Assembly: GCA_027924585.1 (NCBI GenBank)
Contig: BSBM01000190.1
Coordinates: 868,001-932,000, forward strand
Origin: Larix kaempferi
Lineage: Eukaryota > Streptophyta > Pinopsida > Pinales > Pinaceae
Direction: 5' to 3'
DNA length: 64,000 nt
A model generated the notes under the pieces. The model worked only from the letters and a program-made list of their open reading frames with translations, had not been told where the DNA came from and ran no database searches. Within the stretch, counting starts at the first letter, position 1, and each line of letters begins with the position of its first letter. The translations under genes and the position numbers were made by a program. Shown one piece after another: positions 34,530-44,900 of the stretch.

Positions 34530-35184
34530 TGTTAAAGTTTATAGCAGCATAACCAGGATCACTAAACGAATGGAAAAGCACAAAAACAAAATGAGTGTGG
34601 AGCTCGTTTAACCATGATGATAAGAACAATCATCTCCCAACCATAGACAAAGCTATTTGTCTCCCCCGAGCTCACACCTTCCAATAGAGAATGATGTACA
34701 TCCAGATAGTAGTAGTGTAAACCCAAGAAAACAAGAGAGAAACTTATCCAATAGTGGAGAACCCCAAAATATCAGCCTCCAAGCGGCAGTAGCAAACCTC
34801 TCTTGTCTAGAGCAAACTTGCTTAAGTGAATTGACCAAATCAGAGATCGAACTCTCTATTTATACACATCAAAAGGTGACTTTTTTCCCTTACTGGGCCG
34901 ACCTGACTTTCCCTAACTGGGCTGACCTGACTGGGGCAGTTCTTCCCATTGTTTGTGGCAGACTGCACACTGTTTTGGGGCAGTTTACCCACTGGGCTGA
35001 CTTGTCTTGGGGGAATACGAAAATTTACATTAAATGAATTTTCTTTGTGATTTCATCCCAAGGTTTACATTGATTCTTTCAAGGGTTTACATGATCAAAT
35101 ACATTGATATCTTCTCCCGTAGGAGGTACAATAACAAGATGAGATACAATAAGAATAACTTCCGAAATTGCACTATTTCCAACA
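34530..35184 (-). repeat. Element B right (5') LTR
   Basis: 655 bp, uninterrupted, so it shows the pre-insertion state of the element C target site. Followed by TGAAG. Confidence 0.92.
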
Positions 35185-35189
35185 TGAAG

Positions 35190-35300
35190 CTGTGGTTTCA
35201 AAGGCAGGATCTGAACAATTTTCAAGCAACTCCTTTTATCACACTTTGGGGCATCTGGTTGGCAATTGGGCCCTGGGTTGCTATTTCTTAATGAGTTTGA
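35190..35300 (+). pseudogene. LINE ORF2 zf-RVT region, 3' piece
   Basis: Reads LWFQRQDLNNFQATPFITLWGIWLA, the segment that follows the zinc-binding region in plant LINEs (normally ...IWLARN). It joins 28126 after removing element B and one TGAAG copy. Confidence 0.75.
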
Positions 35301-35639
35301 GAACCAGAATCTGACAGAATGTCCTCTGAACATTTAGCTCTTATATTAGTTTTGACATTGTTTTGATTGTATTTACAAGTTACTTTTGTGGACCTTTATT
35401 CAGTTGGAAGACTATAATTTTGAAACAGTTTGGATGTAATTGATCACTCGATGGATCCTATACCAGACAATCATTGCCTAGGAAAATTAGTTTCTGGTAG
35501 TTGATAACAGTACCCTAAAGTTTGTATAAGACTTTTAAAGAGATTCAGTTATGTAAACCTGTTATACTGATTAAAGTATACCTACAGGATTTTTTGTATT
35601 GTGCCTCAAGCACCCAAAAAATGTGCTTTTCATTCTCCT

Positions 35640-35720
35640 AGGAATAAAAGGTTCAGTTTTTTTTCCTTCAGAATATATATATATATAGGAATAAAAGGTT
35701 CAGTTTTATTTTCCTTCAGA

Positions 35721-35756
<36 letters not shown>

Positions 35757-35764
35757 TGTGTGTA
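35640..35764. repeat. Microsatellite (TA)n(GA)n(GT)n with duplicated 47-bp flank
   Basis: The segment ggaataaaaggttcag...ttccttcagaatatatat occurs twice in tandem (about 35641-35687 and 35688-35736). It is followed by TA, GA and GT runs. Confidence 0.8.
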
Positions 35765-36860
35765 AAACAATGAAGCACCACTCGCGAGTCTTGGCGAGTT
35801 GACCTCCAAGCCGGGTAATCACGTGAGACTCGTCACTGACTCGGCAAACTTGCAGCGACTCAAAAAACTCGCAGGGACTCGGGTCGAACTCGGCCGACTC
35901 GGCCAGTGCAAAAAAATATCTCGCGGAACTGGCACGGGCATCAACTCTTCTCCTGTTTGGGTTGATCGTTTTTGGAGGGAAAAACAACGTGATAAAGCGC
36001 CCACGCCATATGCTTATTCATCATTGTTCATTCATCGATCTGCCAGTGGTGCTGAGTGGGAGAATTTATCAGTCGTGGAGAGTGGGCGAATTCATCAGTG
36101 GTGCTAAGTGGGCAAATTCATCAGTGGTGGAGAGGGGGCGAATTCAGCAGTGATACTGAGTGGGCGAATTCTACAGATTACTTCTAACTGTTCTAAGTTT
36201 GTGGCAATTTGGTGAAGAGTACATTGCTTAGGAGGATGCAGAGGGCATATCTTCATTTTCAGCTATACCACTGTCATCTACAGCTGAGACTAAGGTGTTT
36301 TTGCTGAGTATTGTGCTAAGGATGAAGACGCTACTCCTTTGAACAGTTCATGGGTTCGAAGGTGGATGCTCTCACACATTGAAGACGTTTTGTTTGCTGA
36401 AGAGCTCAGAAATATATCGGGGTTTGAAGCAATTTTTTTTAATTAGGTCATTAAGAATTAATTCTACAGGATGTAGCTGGGAAGGATAGAATTTCTTTTA
36501 ATTTAATGAACAGTGGGAAATAGCCCCTTATTTGGTTTAGTGGGCTGCTTTTTAAACTGCTTATCAACGTAATGTAAGTTTGTAGTTTATCTGCTTTCTT
36601 TGCAGCTTTGCAATGTAGTCTGTCAAGCATTTCTCATAATAACAAGTTCAAACTGTTGTCACACAGTGCTAAACCAAGGGAGACTTGTCCTCCCTTTAGT
36701 GGTTTATAGTATATTGTTATGGTTTATGGTTTTGTGCCCAAAAGTTACCATATTTTAAGTTTTTTCCTATTTGCCGAGTCTGTCCTGGGTCTTTCCCAAG
36801 TCGATGAGTCAACTGCCAGCCGAGTCTTTGCCAAGTCCAAGTCGTGCAACATTGGTGTAA
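35765..36860. other. GACTCG-rich region, possible degraded DNA transposon ends
   Basis: 35778-35910 is full of GACTCG/CGAGTC motifs. An inverted counterpart (gtcaactgccagccgagtctttgcc) appears at 36808-36832. Such GACTCG-rich ends are common on plant hAT-like elements, but no clean terminal repeat or target duplication was found. Confidence 0.35.
36045..36175. repeat. 26-bp tandem repeat, five copies
   Basis: AATTCATCAG-type anchors start at 36063, 36089, 36115, 36141 and 36167, exactly 26 bp apart. The unit is gtggtgctgagtgggcgaattcatca with variants. Confidence 0.9.
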
Positions 36861-37483
36861 AATGCAAATCTATTCATGCCACATGGTGCCAATCCATTGA
36901 TATGCAAATATTCGACATGCAACTTGCAAGCATTGCATCACTTAATGTATCAATCATAACACCAGAATACTTGGTATTAATAGTGAATGTCCATAAGAAC
37001 AAATTCAATACTACAACAATTTTCCCATGTACTGTACATTGCTAGTCAGAACCTGAGTAGGTATTAAAAAAAACACCAAGAAAAAACACAAACCAATGGC
37101 TAAAACATATCACAACTTCCGTAATTTGATCATTTAATTTAAAAATGAGTTTATCTATAATTTGATATAAGCTTAGCAAGGACTAATCAATGAAGCCCTG
37201 TTCAATTTACATTTCCCAATTGCCACATTGACGATTCTCCCAAAAACTTAGGTACATGTTTCTGGAATGCCTACAGATTCCATAGAGTCACATGAGGAGA
37301 TAAAAAAAGTCCTCAATCAATCACCTAAACTGATTACTTTTTTGATATGAAATGGCATCCTGTCAAATAATCAGGCAAGGTAGCATATGACCAGCACTGT
37401 CTTCACATGAAAAGCTGCATCACTCTAAAGAGCAAAAGGACAAAATGAAGCCAAACCTATCATCTAAAAGACACTTTCTGATG
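36180..37483. other. No gene recognised
   Basis: AT-rich, short ORFs only. It lies downstream of the minus-strand host gene, so its right part may include that gene's 3' UTR and terminator. Confidence 0.45.
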
Positions 37484-37573
37484 TCAACTTCTTTCAGACA
37501 AGGTTACCTCTACCTCAGCTTTAATAAGGTATTGTTGGCAAACCTTCTGTACCATCTTCAGCTGCTCGACCTC
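37484..37573 (-). CDS. Possible alternative terminal exon of the host coiled-coil gene
   Basis: The minus strand reads 29 codons beginning EVEQLKMVQKVCQQYLIKAE and ending in TGA (37484-37486). It is preceded by an AG acceptor (CCTGTAAG, 37574-37575). The entry phase is 0, the same as exon 6, so exon 5 could splice to either. The peptide has heptad-like Leu/Val spacing, as expected for a coiled-coil end. It could instead be a decayed exon. Only transcript data can decide. Confidence 0.4.
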   Translation of the reverse strand, partial: EVEQLKMVQKVCQQYLIKAEVEVTLSERS

Positions 37574-37670
37574 CTTACAGGTAAAACATTCAATGAAGAA
37601 ACCCGCTCAAGACAAGAGCTGTGATAATTATAAAAGTGGAACAAAACAATAAAACTGTGCTTCAGATGGT

Positions 37671-38957
37671 CTAGTTCTGGATTTCACTGACAGAGGGTCC
37701 CAATTTTTCTTGCATGCTACTTAAATCGTTCGCAGGGGGCTTTTCCTCAATCTGTCATATCATTCCAGATAAGATACTTGAAAGAGATGACACAAACAAT
37801 AGCAAAAGTAAAGTAGAAATTTTGCAGAGCATTCTAGATAAAACAGGTGCAAGCAGAGTTTGGAAAATCAATAATGTACCTCAAATTTTCCAGCAGTGGC
37901 AAGAACTTGGCCTGCATGAAAACTGCTATCATTATGGCAGGAGAACAGCTTTCTGCGGTCAATAGGTGACTCATTGCATGAATTAGGCCCTTCAGACTTG
38001 ACTTTCTTTTTGGGAGTTGGCTGAAAACAAGGTTGTCACCCAATCAGAATTAAGAACCAAGACAAGTTTTCCTAATATGTGGCTTCAAAAGCTTTGCTGT
38101 TATCGACAGTCATACCTGTCCCAAACGCTCATCCTCTTGATGTCCATGAATCAAACCACTTGAGGCCACAGGAGCTAAAGGAGCAGCAATTTTTTTTCTC
38201 ATAACCCTGCAAATCAAAAGGATGCACACCAAAAAATTAAAATCATGTTGAAAGCAGAATTCATAGATTCACAATAGTCCACACAAATTGATTAATCTGC
38301 TGTACACTCCAGTAGCTAATTCAAGATAGGGCCTGTGTTATGGGCAATGTGTGTATGACTCCATAGAATTTGTATCATCTAATCCACTAGTCATTTGCAA
38401 CCTGCTAAATTGCTAATGACTATTGCAAATCCATATCTTTGAGCTATTATAACAATTCCACTGCACCTTCAACTTTTATAAAAGAAAGAAAAAATCCTGA
38501 AGTAAATATACTGTACCTCTGTGTCTGTGGTTTATTACGCAAAGCAACTGCACGTTCATTACTAATACAGTTTGGAAGCATTTCTTCCAAATAACCATTC
38601 CGTTTTCTCTGTTGCAACAAAAAAAAATATAGTTCCATTAAAGACATGCTGACCCTACCACAAAGAATGGGGTAACGTATAGAAAATGTATCATCGATTA
38701 AGCAAATAAAAATAGCATACCTCAAGATTGGTCATTGAAGAAACATGCAAGGCTTTTTCTAAGCGACGCTGTGCTAGTTTTTCATGCATTTCTGCTTCAG
38801 CGGCTCGCTTCTCTGCCAATTCCCTTTGCTCATGAGCCTCTACTATTTGCTCTTCAAATGCATCTCTATCACGCCGAAATTGCTCGCATTCATTCCTTAA
38901 CTCTTCACATATTGCTATATGTTTCTTCAATGCAAGTGCATTCTGTGTGGCCTCGTC
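37671..38957 (-). CDS. Host gene exons 2-6
   Basis: Exon 2 (38721-38957) starts DEATQNALALKKHIAICEE and ends SSMTNLE before GTATGC. Exon 3 (38517-38608) reads RKRNGYLEEMLPNCISNERA and ends before GTACAG. Exon 4 (38116-38206) reads RVMRKKIAAPLAPVASSG and ends GQ before GTATGA. Exon 5 (37880-38020) starts PTPKKKVKSEGPNS and ends AGKFE before GTACAT. Exon 6 (37671-37751) starts IEEKPPANDLSS and ends EIQN plus TAG. Introns between them are 112, 310, 95 and 128 bp, normal plant size, in sharp contrast to intron 1. Confidence 0.75.
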
Positions 38958-41900
38958 CTACCATCATCTCCAAACACACAAAAAAATCATCACAAATGAC
39001 CACACACTGATGCTGGAAACATAGAATGCAAGAAATTTTCAAACAGGGCAGCAGAATTTTGTAGCATCCTCCATTCATCAGAGAAAGAACTATAATTTTG
39101 TAGCAACCTCAAAGTCCCCATTTCTCTAAAATCCTAAAACAAAAAGAGAACCAACCATTAAAGGAATCCTTGTATTGGAAAATTCAAACCCATTTAATCC
39201 CAAATACATTAGCAAGCAATCCTACGTAGAGTTCTAACCAAATGAAAAGTATCAGTATTAAAAGCATTCTGAGCTAGGGGAGATGGAGGAAGTCGATCTA
39301 GTGGACTATAGCAAGGATCCTTCAGAAATGATTAAAGGTTTTATTTTTTGCTCTCATGAGGAAATCATCAGAAAAGGACAATGTCCCACTTTCATCTTCT
39401 GACCTACTTGATTTTCAGAACCGGATCAGTCCTCCAATGCACTTCCAGGATCGGATGGTACTGATTTACCAAAGGAGACTCTACCTAGGGATTTTGACAT
39501 TTTGTCAACCCTATCAATGGTGTCCCACTTTCTTTCGTTACGGAGTTGAGAACCTTTGGATATGGATATCCCAAGCCTTTTGGTACTGCTGGTGTCAGAG
39601 TTAACAAAGAAAAGTAGGGTTCGTCAGGTCCCCTGGTTACCGCTGGCATGAATAAAGCATGGGAAGAAGAGTGCAATTGCCAGTGTATCCCTCAGTCAGA
39701 TCTTTCCCTCCCTTGTCCAGGTAGCATTGGTCTGGTATTCACTGATGGTTAAGTTGCAGGAAACATCTGGAATGGTGGCGTACCAGTCCCAGACACACCA
39801 ATAAACACAGAAACAGGCAGGAAATGCCTTGGAAGCATCCTTGGCAATACCATACGACGTTTCCTTCTCTTGCCAAGCACAACAAAAGATCCTTGGGGTA
39901 CACAAACTTTTGGATATTCATCGGGACCATCACAACAACACAATGCCTAAAGATCCATTGCACAACCAAACTCTGAGAGTAGAGCAGGTGCAACGTTGAG
40001 TTGTTCAGTTATTACTATTAGGGTCCAACTATCAACTTCCTAAATTCTTCTAAAAGTTCTCCAAATGACCTAGAAGGTCTATAAACTGTACTTTTGATCA
40101 TGTAAAAGGGTCCTTCTCAACTGTATTGGTTGTTGTAAGTCTTACGTTATGTTGCTAACATGATGAGAGTCCAAGGAATATGCTAAGGTGCGGCCATGAG
40201 TTTACAGGATGTTTACTGCTCTGAGGTATTCTATGATTCATGCTAATGTAATGGAGATATGGTGGAGTTTTACCTACTTTGCTGTCTTTTTATGGTATCA
40301 TGTGGAATTTGTTACTGCTTTTTGCATCAATGCATTGTAACAGACCTCTAGGCAATTACAGTTTATGGTTAGGTTGCTCCCATTGGTTTTTCCAACAAAA
40401 TTGTGTGATGCATTGCCATTGCTTACTATTTGTTTAAAATCAAAAGCACACATTCATACTGATAAGTTATAATGAGTCAACATAGCTATAAAGAATACCT
40501 ATACCCAGTGATTACCTTTACCCGTAAAAGGGGTAGAGGGAATAGATAGTTTATTGACTTGATTTCATTGTAGATGACTCATGAGTCATGATGATGATCA
40601 TGAGATACATTTATTATATTTATTGATGACTCAAGAGTCTGGACTCAGGACACGATTCATTTTTTATGTGTGATGTATCACTGGAAATCTTATATATCTT
40701 ATATATCAGTTTTATTTCCATATTCATGTGGCAATGTGTTTATTTGATGGTCTTGTTGCTTTAGATGTTTGCCGATGTGTTCCCGAGATATTCCCAAACG
40801 ATGTTTCCTGGACCCTGCCAATTTTTTCACCGAGACGATGTTTGCAACATTGATAATAATACAACGAACTCCATCAATTCAAAGAATTGGCCCACCTCCA
40901 TACCAAAACAGCAACCTGCTCAAAAATCTCGGAACATGGATCAACACCAGCAACACAAGTCCTTATCGGCCATATCAAACTTAAATGAAATCGGGCCAAG
41001 TAATCTACAAATGTCGTCCAAGAGAAAAGTCTTCAGAATCAACACCGCATATAGACCTAGAAAATATTTTTCTGGAGGCGCGATAGGGTTTTACTTCTGA
41101 GAACAATCAGTGAAAGCCTCCATATTCTAGCAGTTACATGGCCACCACTATCAACCCTGAGAATTAAATCCTCAACAGATCCATTAAGTGAATTGTACGA
41201 TCCATGAGAGTTTCTACACAATCATTGGAACAACATCACCCTCCCGATGGCTTAGTTGGGCCTCCTTTTATTTCTGTCACCCTTTATGTCATCACTCATC
41301 AGTCTGGACTCTGGGCACACAGGCCATGACCATGCTATATGCTGCATTTTTACTTCTGCAGGTCTCAGCAAGGTGAATTATAATGTGCCAATTTATGTAA
41401 CAGTGCCTGAAAATTTGACTGATAAATGATACAACTGTTGCAGATTAGCTTCTGAAAGACCAAGATACTGTCAAGCATCCTTCAACTCGCTTTCCAGACT
41501 TGAAAATTTTCTTCATTTCCTGGTAGCAGTCCATTACTCCAGTAGAAATAAGCCATGTCATTCCTCATCCATCAAGTATTACTAGGGCGATCTTCCACAA
41601 GATCCACATCAGCCAAGAAGGTTGCAATTGATAACATTGATACGTATGAAGAATGCACCAATATGTGGGCCATGATCATGTGAGTCTCCGATTTGATTGC
41701 AAAGTTCTGCACCTTGATCATGAATAGGACACATTTCTGTTTTTGCAGGCTGAGAATGCTACAGGCCTGCAAGCTGCAAGTATTTAATTTATATTTCCTT
41801 TCATTGAATCATACTGCCCCAAACTGTTATGTAATACCTGATTGTTCTTCATCATAAGAGTGAGACTGCACAGAACACAAGTTTTGAGGACTGGAATGTG

Positions 41901-44900
41901 CCCAAAAATCTTTGGAACAAACTTGATCTGCTTGATTACTATGGTAGCTAACTGTCATAGAGCCCAAATGACCCACACCGTGTCCAGAAGCGCTGGTAAA
42001 GCCCTTCTTGCTGCTGCAATGCACTCAGAATGCTGGTTCAGCCCACAGAGCCAGCCTGGAAATCATCTCTAAGATAGAACCATGCTTCAGTCTTGCACAG
42101 ATTTACTCAAAAACTCAGGAATCAGCTCCAAAGTCTTCATGAAAACCTAAGCAAACCCCCCATGCAAATAGGGGGGTAACAGAGGGAAAAATGGTTTTTT
42201 TAATTAAATTTCACCTAATACCCTAAACCCTAAATGCAAGTTATAAAGAGACCACCCTGGTCTATTTGCCTCACACCTCTCTCATTGAGCATTTGTGGGC
42301 ATTTGGAGATTTTGGAGCAGCATTGAAGACTGTGGTTTAGAGTGAGCTAGGAGCTTGTTTGGCAATCTTCTTGCGCTGTTTGCAGTGGAGTTGGCAATGG
42401 CATCTAAATAAGGAAACTACATCCTATCTTCAAGCTTGGAGGAGTTGTTGTCCATTTTCTTGTGCCCATTGAGTTCATTCCTAGGTATGTTAACAGTTAA
42501 ATCTGCCCCTGTTTTTTTCAGTGTTCCACGGGGACACATCCCGCAGGGTCGGGGGCGTGCTCCCCTCATTTCCCATGCCCTGGGGCCTGGGGGCTTTTTC
42601 ATATTTTAAATTTTCATCTACTGTTTATGTCTATTATTCATAGTTATAATGGAAGATGTGCATGTATTTTAAATTTAGAATTTATCAATGTGAAATTCAA
42701 ATACTCAAATGATAAATGATTCATGAATCAATGATGAATTGACAACCGTGTTTACAATGATGAATTTACTGTTTACTTTTTAAGTTTTAGTATGTAAATA
42801 GTGTTGGGATGAGGAATTTATATGTTAATAGGTGGGATTTATATATTTTTAATAATTTTAAAGACCTCGACATCCCCCCGTCCCCTTAATTTTCCTAGAA
42901 TTTGGGGGGTGGTCTCCACACATCCCCAATGTGTGTTTCCCCACTCCCACACTCCCGCATCCCGAAAACTTTGTGGAACACTAGTTTTTCTCTCAAAAAA
43001 AGTTAAAAACAGATCTGAAATATGTCTTATGTTGCAAGGAAAAATTTAAAGTGGGGTTTTCGTATTCATATTTGCAGATTTGTTTGCATTTACCATCCCC
43101 ATGAGTCAAAAACCCTGCATTTGTTGATGATGAGATGTATTGCAGGTTTTGCAAGAAACACATCAAAGTTGGGGGAGCATTCATTGGTTGAAACAACACT
43201 TGGCTGGTATAAGAGGCCAAGTTTCCTCACGTGAAGCACGATCAAAACAAATTGGAGAGATTAGGTTGGAATTCCAAAATCAGTTTGAGAAATTTGAAGA
43301 AGGGAAGGCTAAACATAAACAGTTAAAAGCTGAAATAGGGAGGATGTGACAAATTGCCATGATGAGGGGATCCAGTTCAAATCCTCGTTGTGATTTTGAA
43401 GGCTCTTCCTCTATCCCTTGTTCCAATGTTAGGGACCCCTTTCATTATGTTCCTCCCATTCATGATAAACCACCTTGCAGAAGAAAAACATTCAATGTTA
43501 ATTTACTACACCTTCCTCCACCTCTGCCGGTGCCAATGCCTCTCAACTAAGTCAAACTCAGCCCGCCATAGATAATTATTGGAAAATAAAAATACAAAGA
43601 AGTTGCATTTGAATAACTAGCTAGATGATAGTATGATGTATATATCCCCTTCAATGCTGCCCACTCACCTTATTACCAACCTATGTGGGATTCCATTATT
43701 GTTGTTGATAAGGGCTTCAAAGGCTCTAGTTTGCATGACCTGAGGGGATCACTTTTGCACAAAGAAGTTTTGTCCATGGATGAATGCTTGAATGGCTTTA
43801 ACCAGCATAGATCCATCTTAAACCCGTATCTATCAAGCACCAAGAGGGATCCAATTTCTTGAGGTGTATTTCTTTTTTTAAATTCAAACTCAAGAAATTT
43901 AATCTCTCTTGATTGATAAATCCAGGTTTAAGTTTTAATTTTTTATTTTATAAACGAACATCTATTTTTTAATTACTTTTCATAATATTTTATTTTATGA
44001 GCCGACATGGATTTTTTTTAAATACTTTCCATAATTTTACTTTTTTTTACATTTTAATTAATGGCCGACAATACATTTTACTTTTTTATTTTTCATTACA
44101 TTTTACTTTTTTACTTTTCATTAAATACTTTCCATTACATTTTACTTTTTTTAACATTTTAATTAATGGCCGACAATAATAATAAAGACAAACGTTTATA
44201 CCCTAGGATTTAATTCAAATGAAAATACACGTCCTTTTATTAATCGCCGACATAATATTAATTTTTTATTATTATTATGTTAAAGACAAACTTTATTTAT
44301 TATGGCCGACTATAAGGACAAACATGGACAAACGTTACAGGATCTCTCCCATATTGAGCTGTAAAGCACCTCGTTTCACTCGATGCAAAGAGTCATGGGC
44401 CAAAATGAGATGTGTACCATCATGTTAAATGGATGGACTAATGGAAGGAACCATACTATAATAGGTTTCCTTGTCTCTTGCTCATGGGGAACCGTGTTTT
44501 TGAAATCAGTTAATGCATCTAATAAGGTGAAAGATGCAAACTTGTTATTTTTTATTTTGGATGAGATTTATTGGAGGTGGGAGTGGTAAATGTTGTTCAA
44601 ATCATCATAGATAATGCCTCTAACTATGTTCTTGTTGTAAGATGTTAGAAAGCAAATAAAAAAACTATATTTTGGACCCCATGTGATGCACATGGCATAA
44701 ACCTCATGCTTGAGGATATGGCATGCTAAGAGCATTACAAAACATATCTATATCCACTCAAGGGTATTGAACCTAATAAGGAAAAACACACAGAGTAGGA
44801 AACTTGTTAGGCATGCCATACAAGATTTGCAACTCACTTCCTCACATTGCAATCTCTCCTTTCCCAAGAACAAAACTTGCAAAAAATGTTTTCAAGTAAT

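Larger units (their letters stand above)
28127..35184 (-). mobile_element. Element B: minus-strand copia derivative
   Basis: Bounded by TGTTAAAG...TTCCAACA LTRs and flanked by the duplication TGAAG (28122-28126 and 35185-35189). LTRs are 656 bp (left, after removing element C) and 655 bp (right, 34530-35184). The interior is only ~1.2 kb (33301-34529), with a PPT complement, a PBS complement and a Gag N-terminal remnant. It is therefore non-autonomous. It sits within a LINE and hosts element C in its left LTR. Confidence 0.93.

Noticed and set aside
39485-39993. Several minus-strand ORFs over the decayed gene fragment
   Set aside because: The plus-strand frame has the conserved-looking composition; minus frames are shadows.
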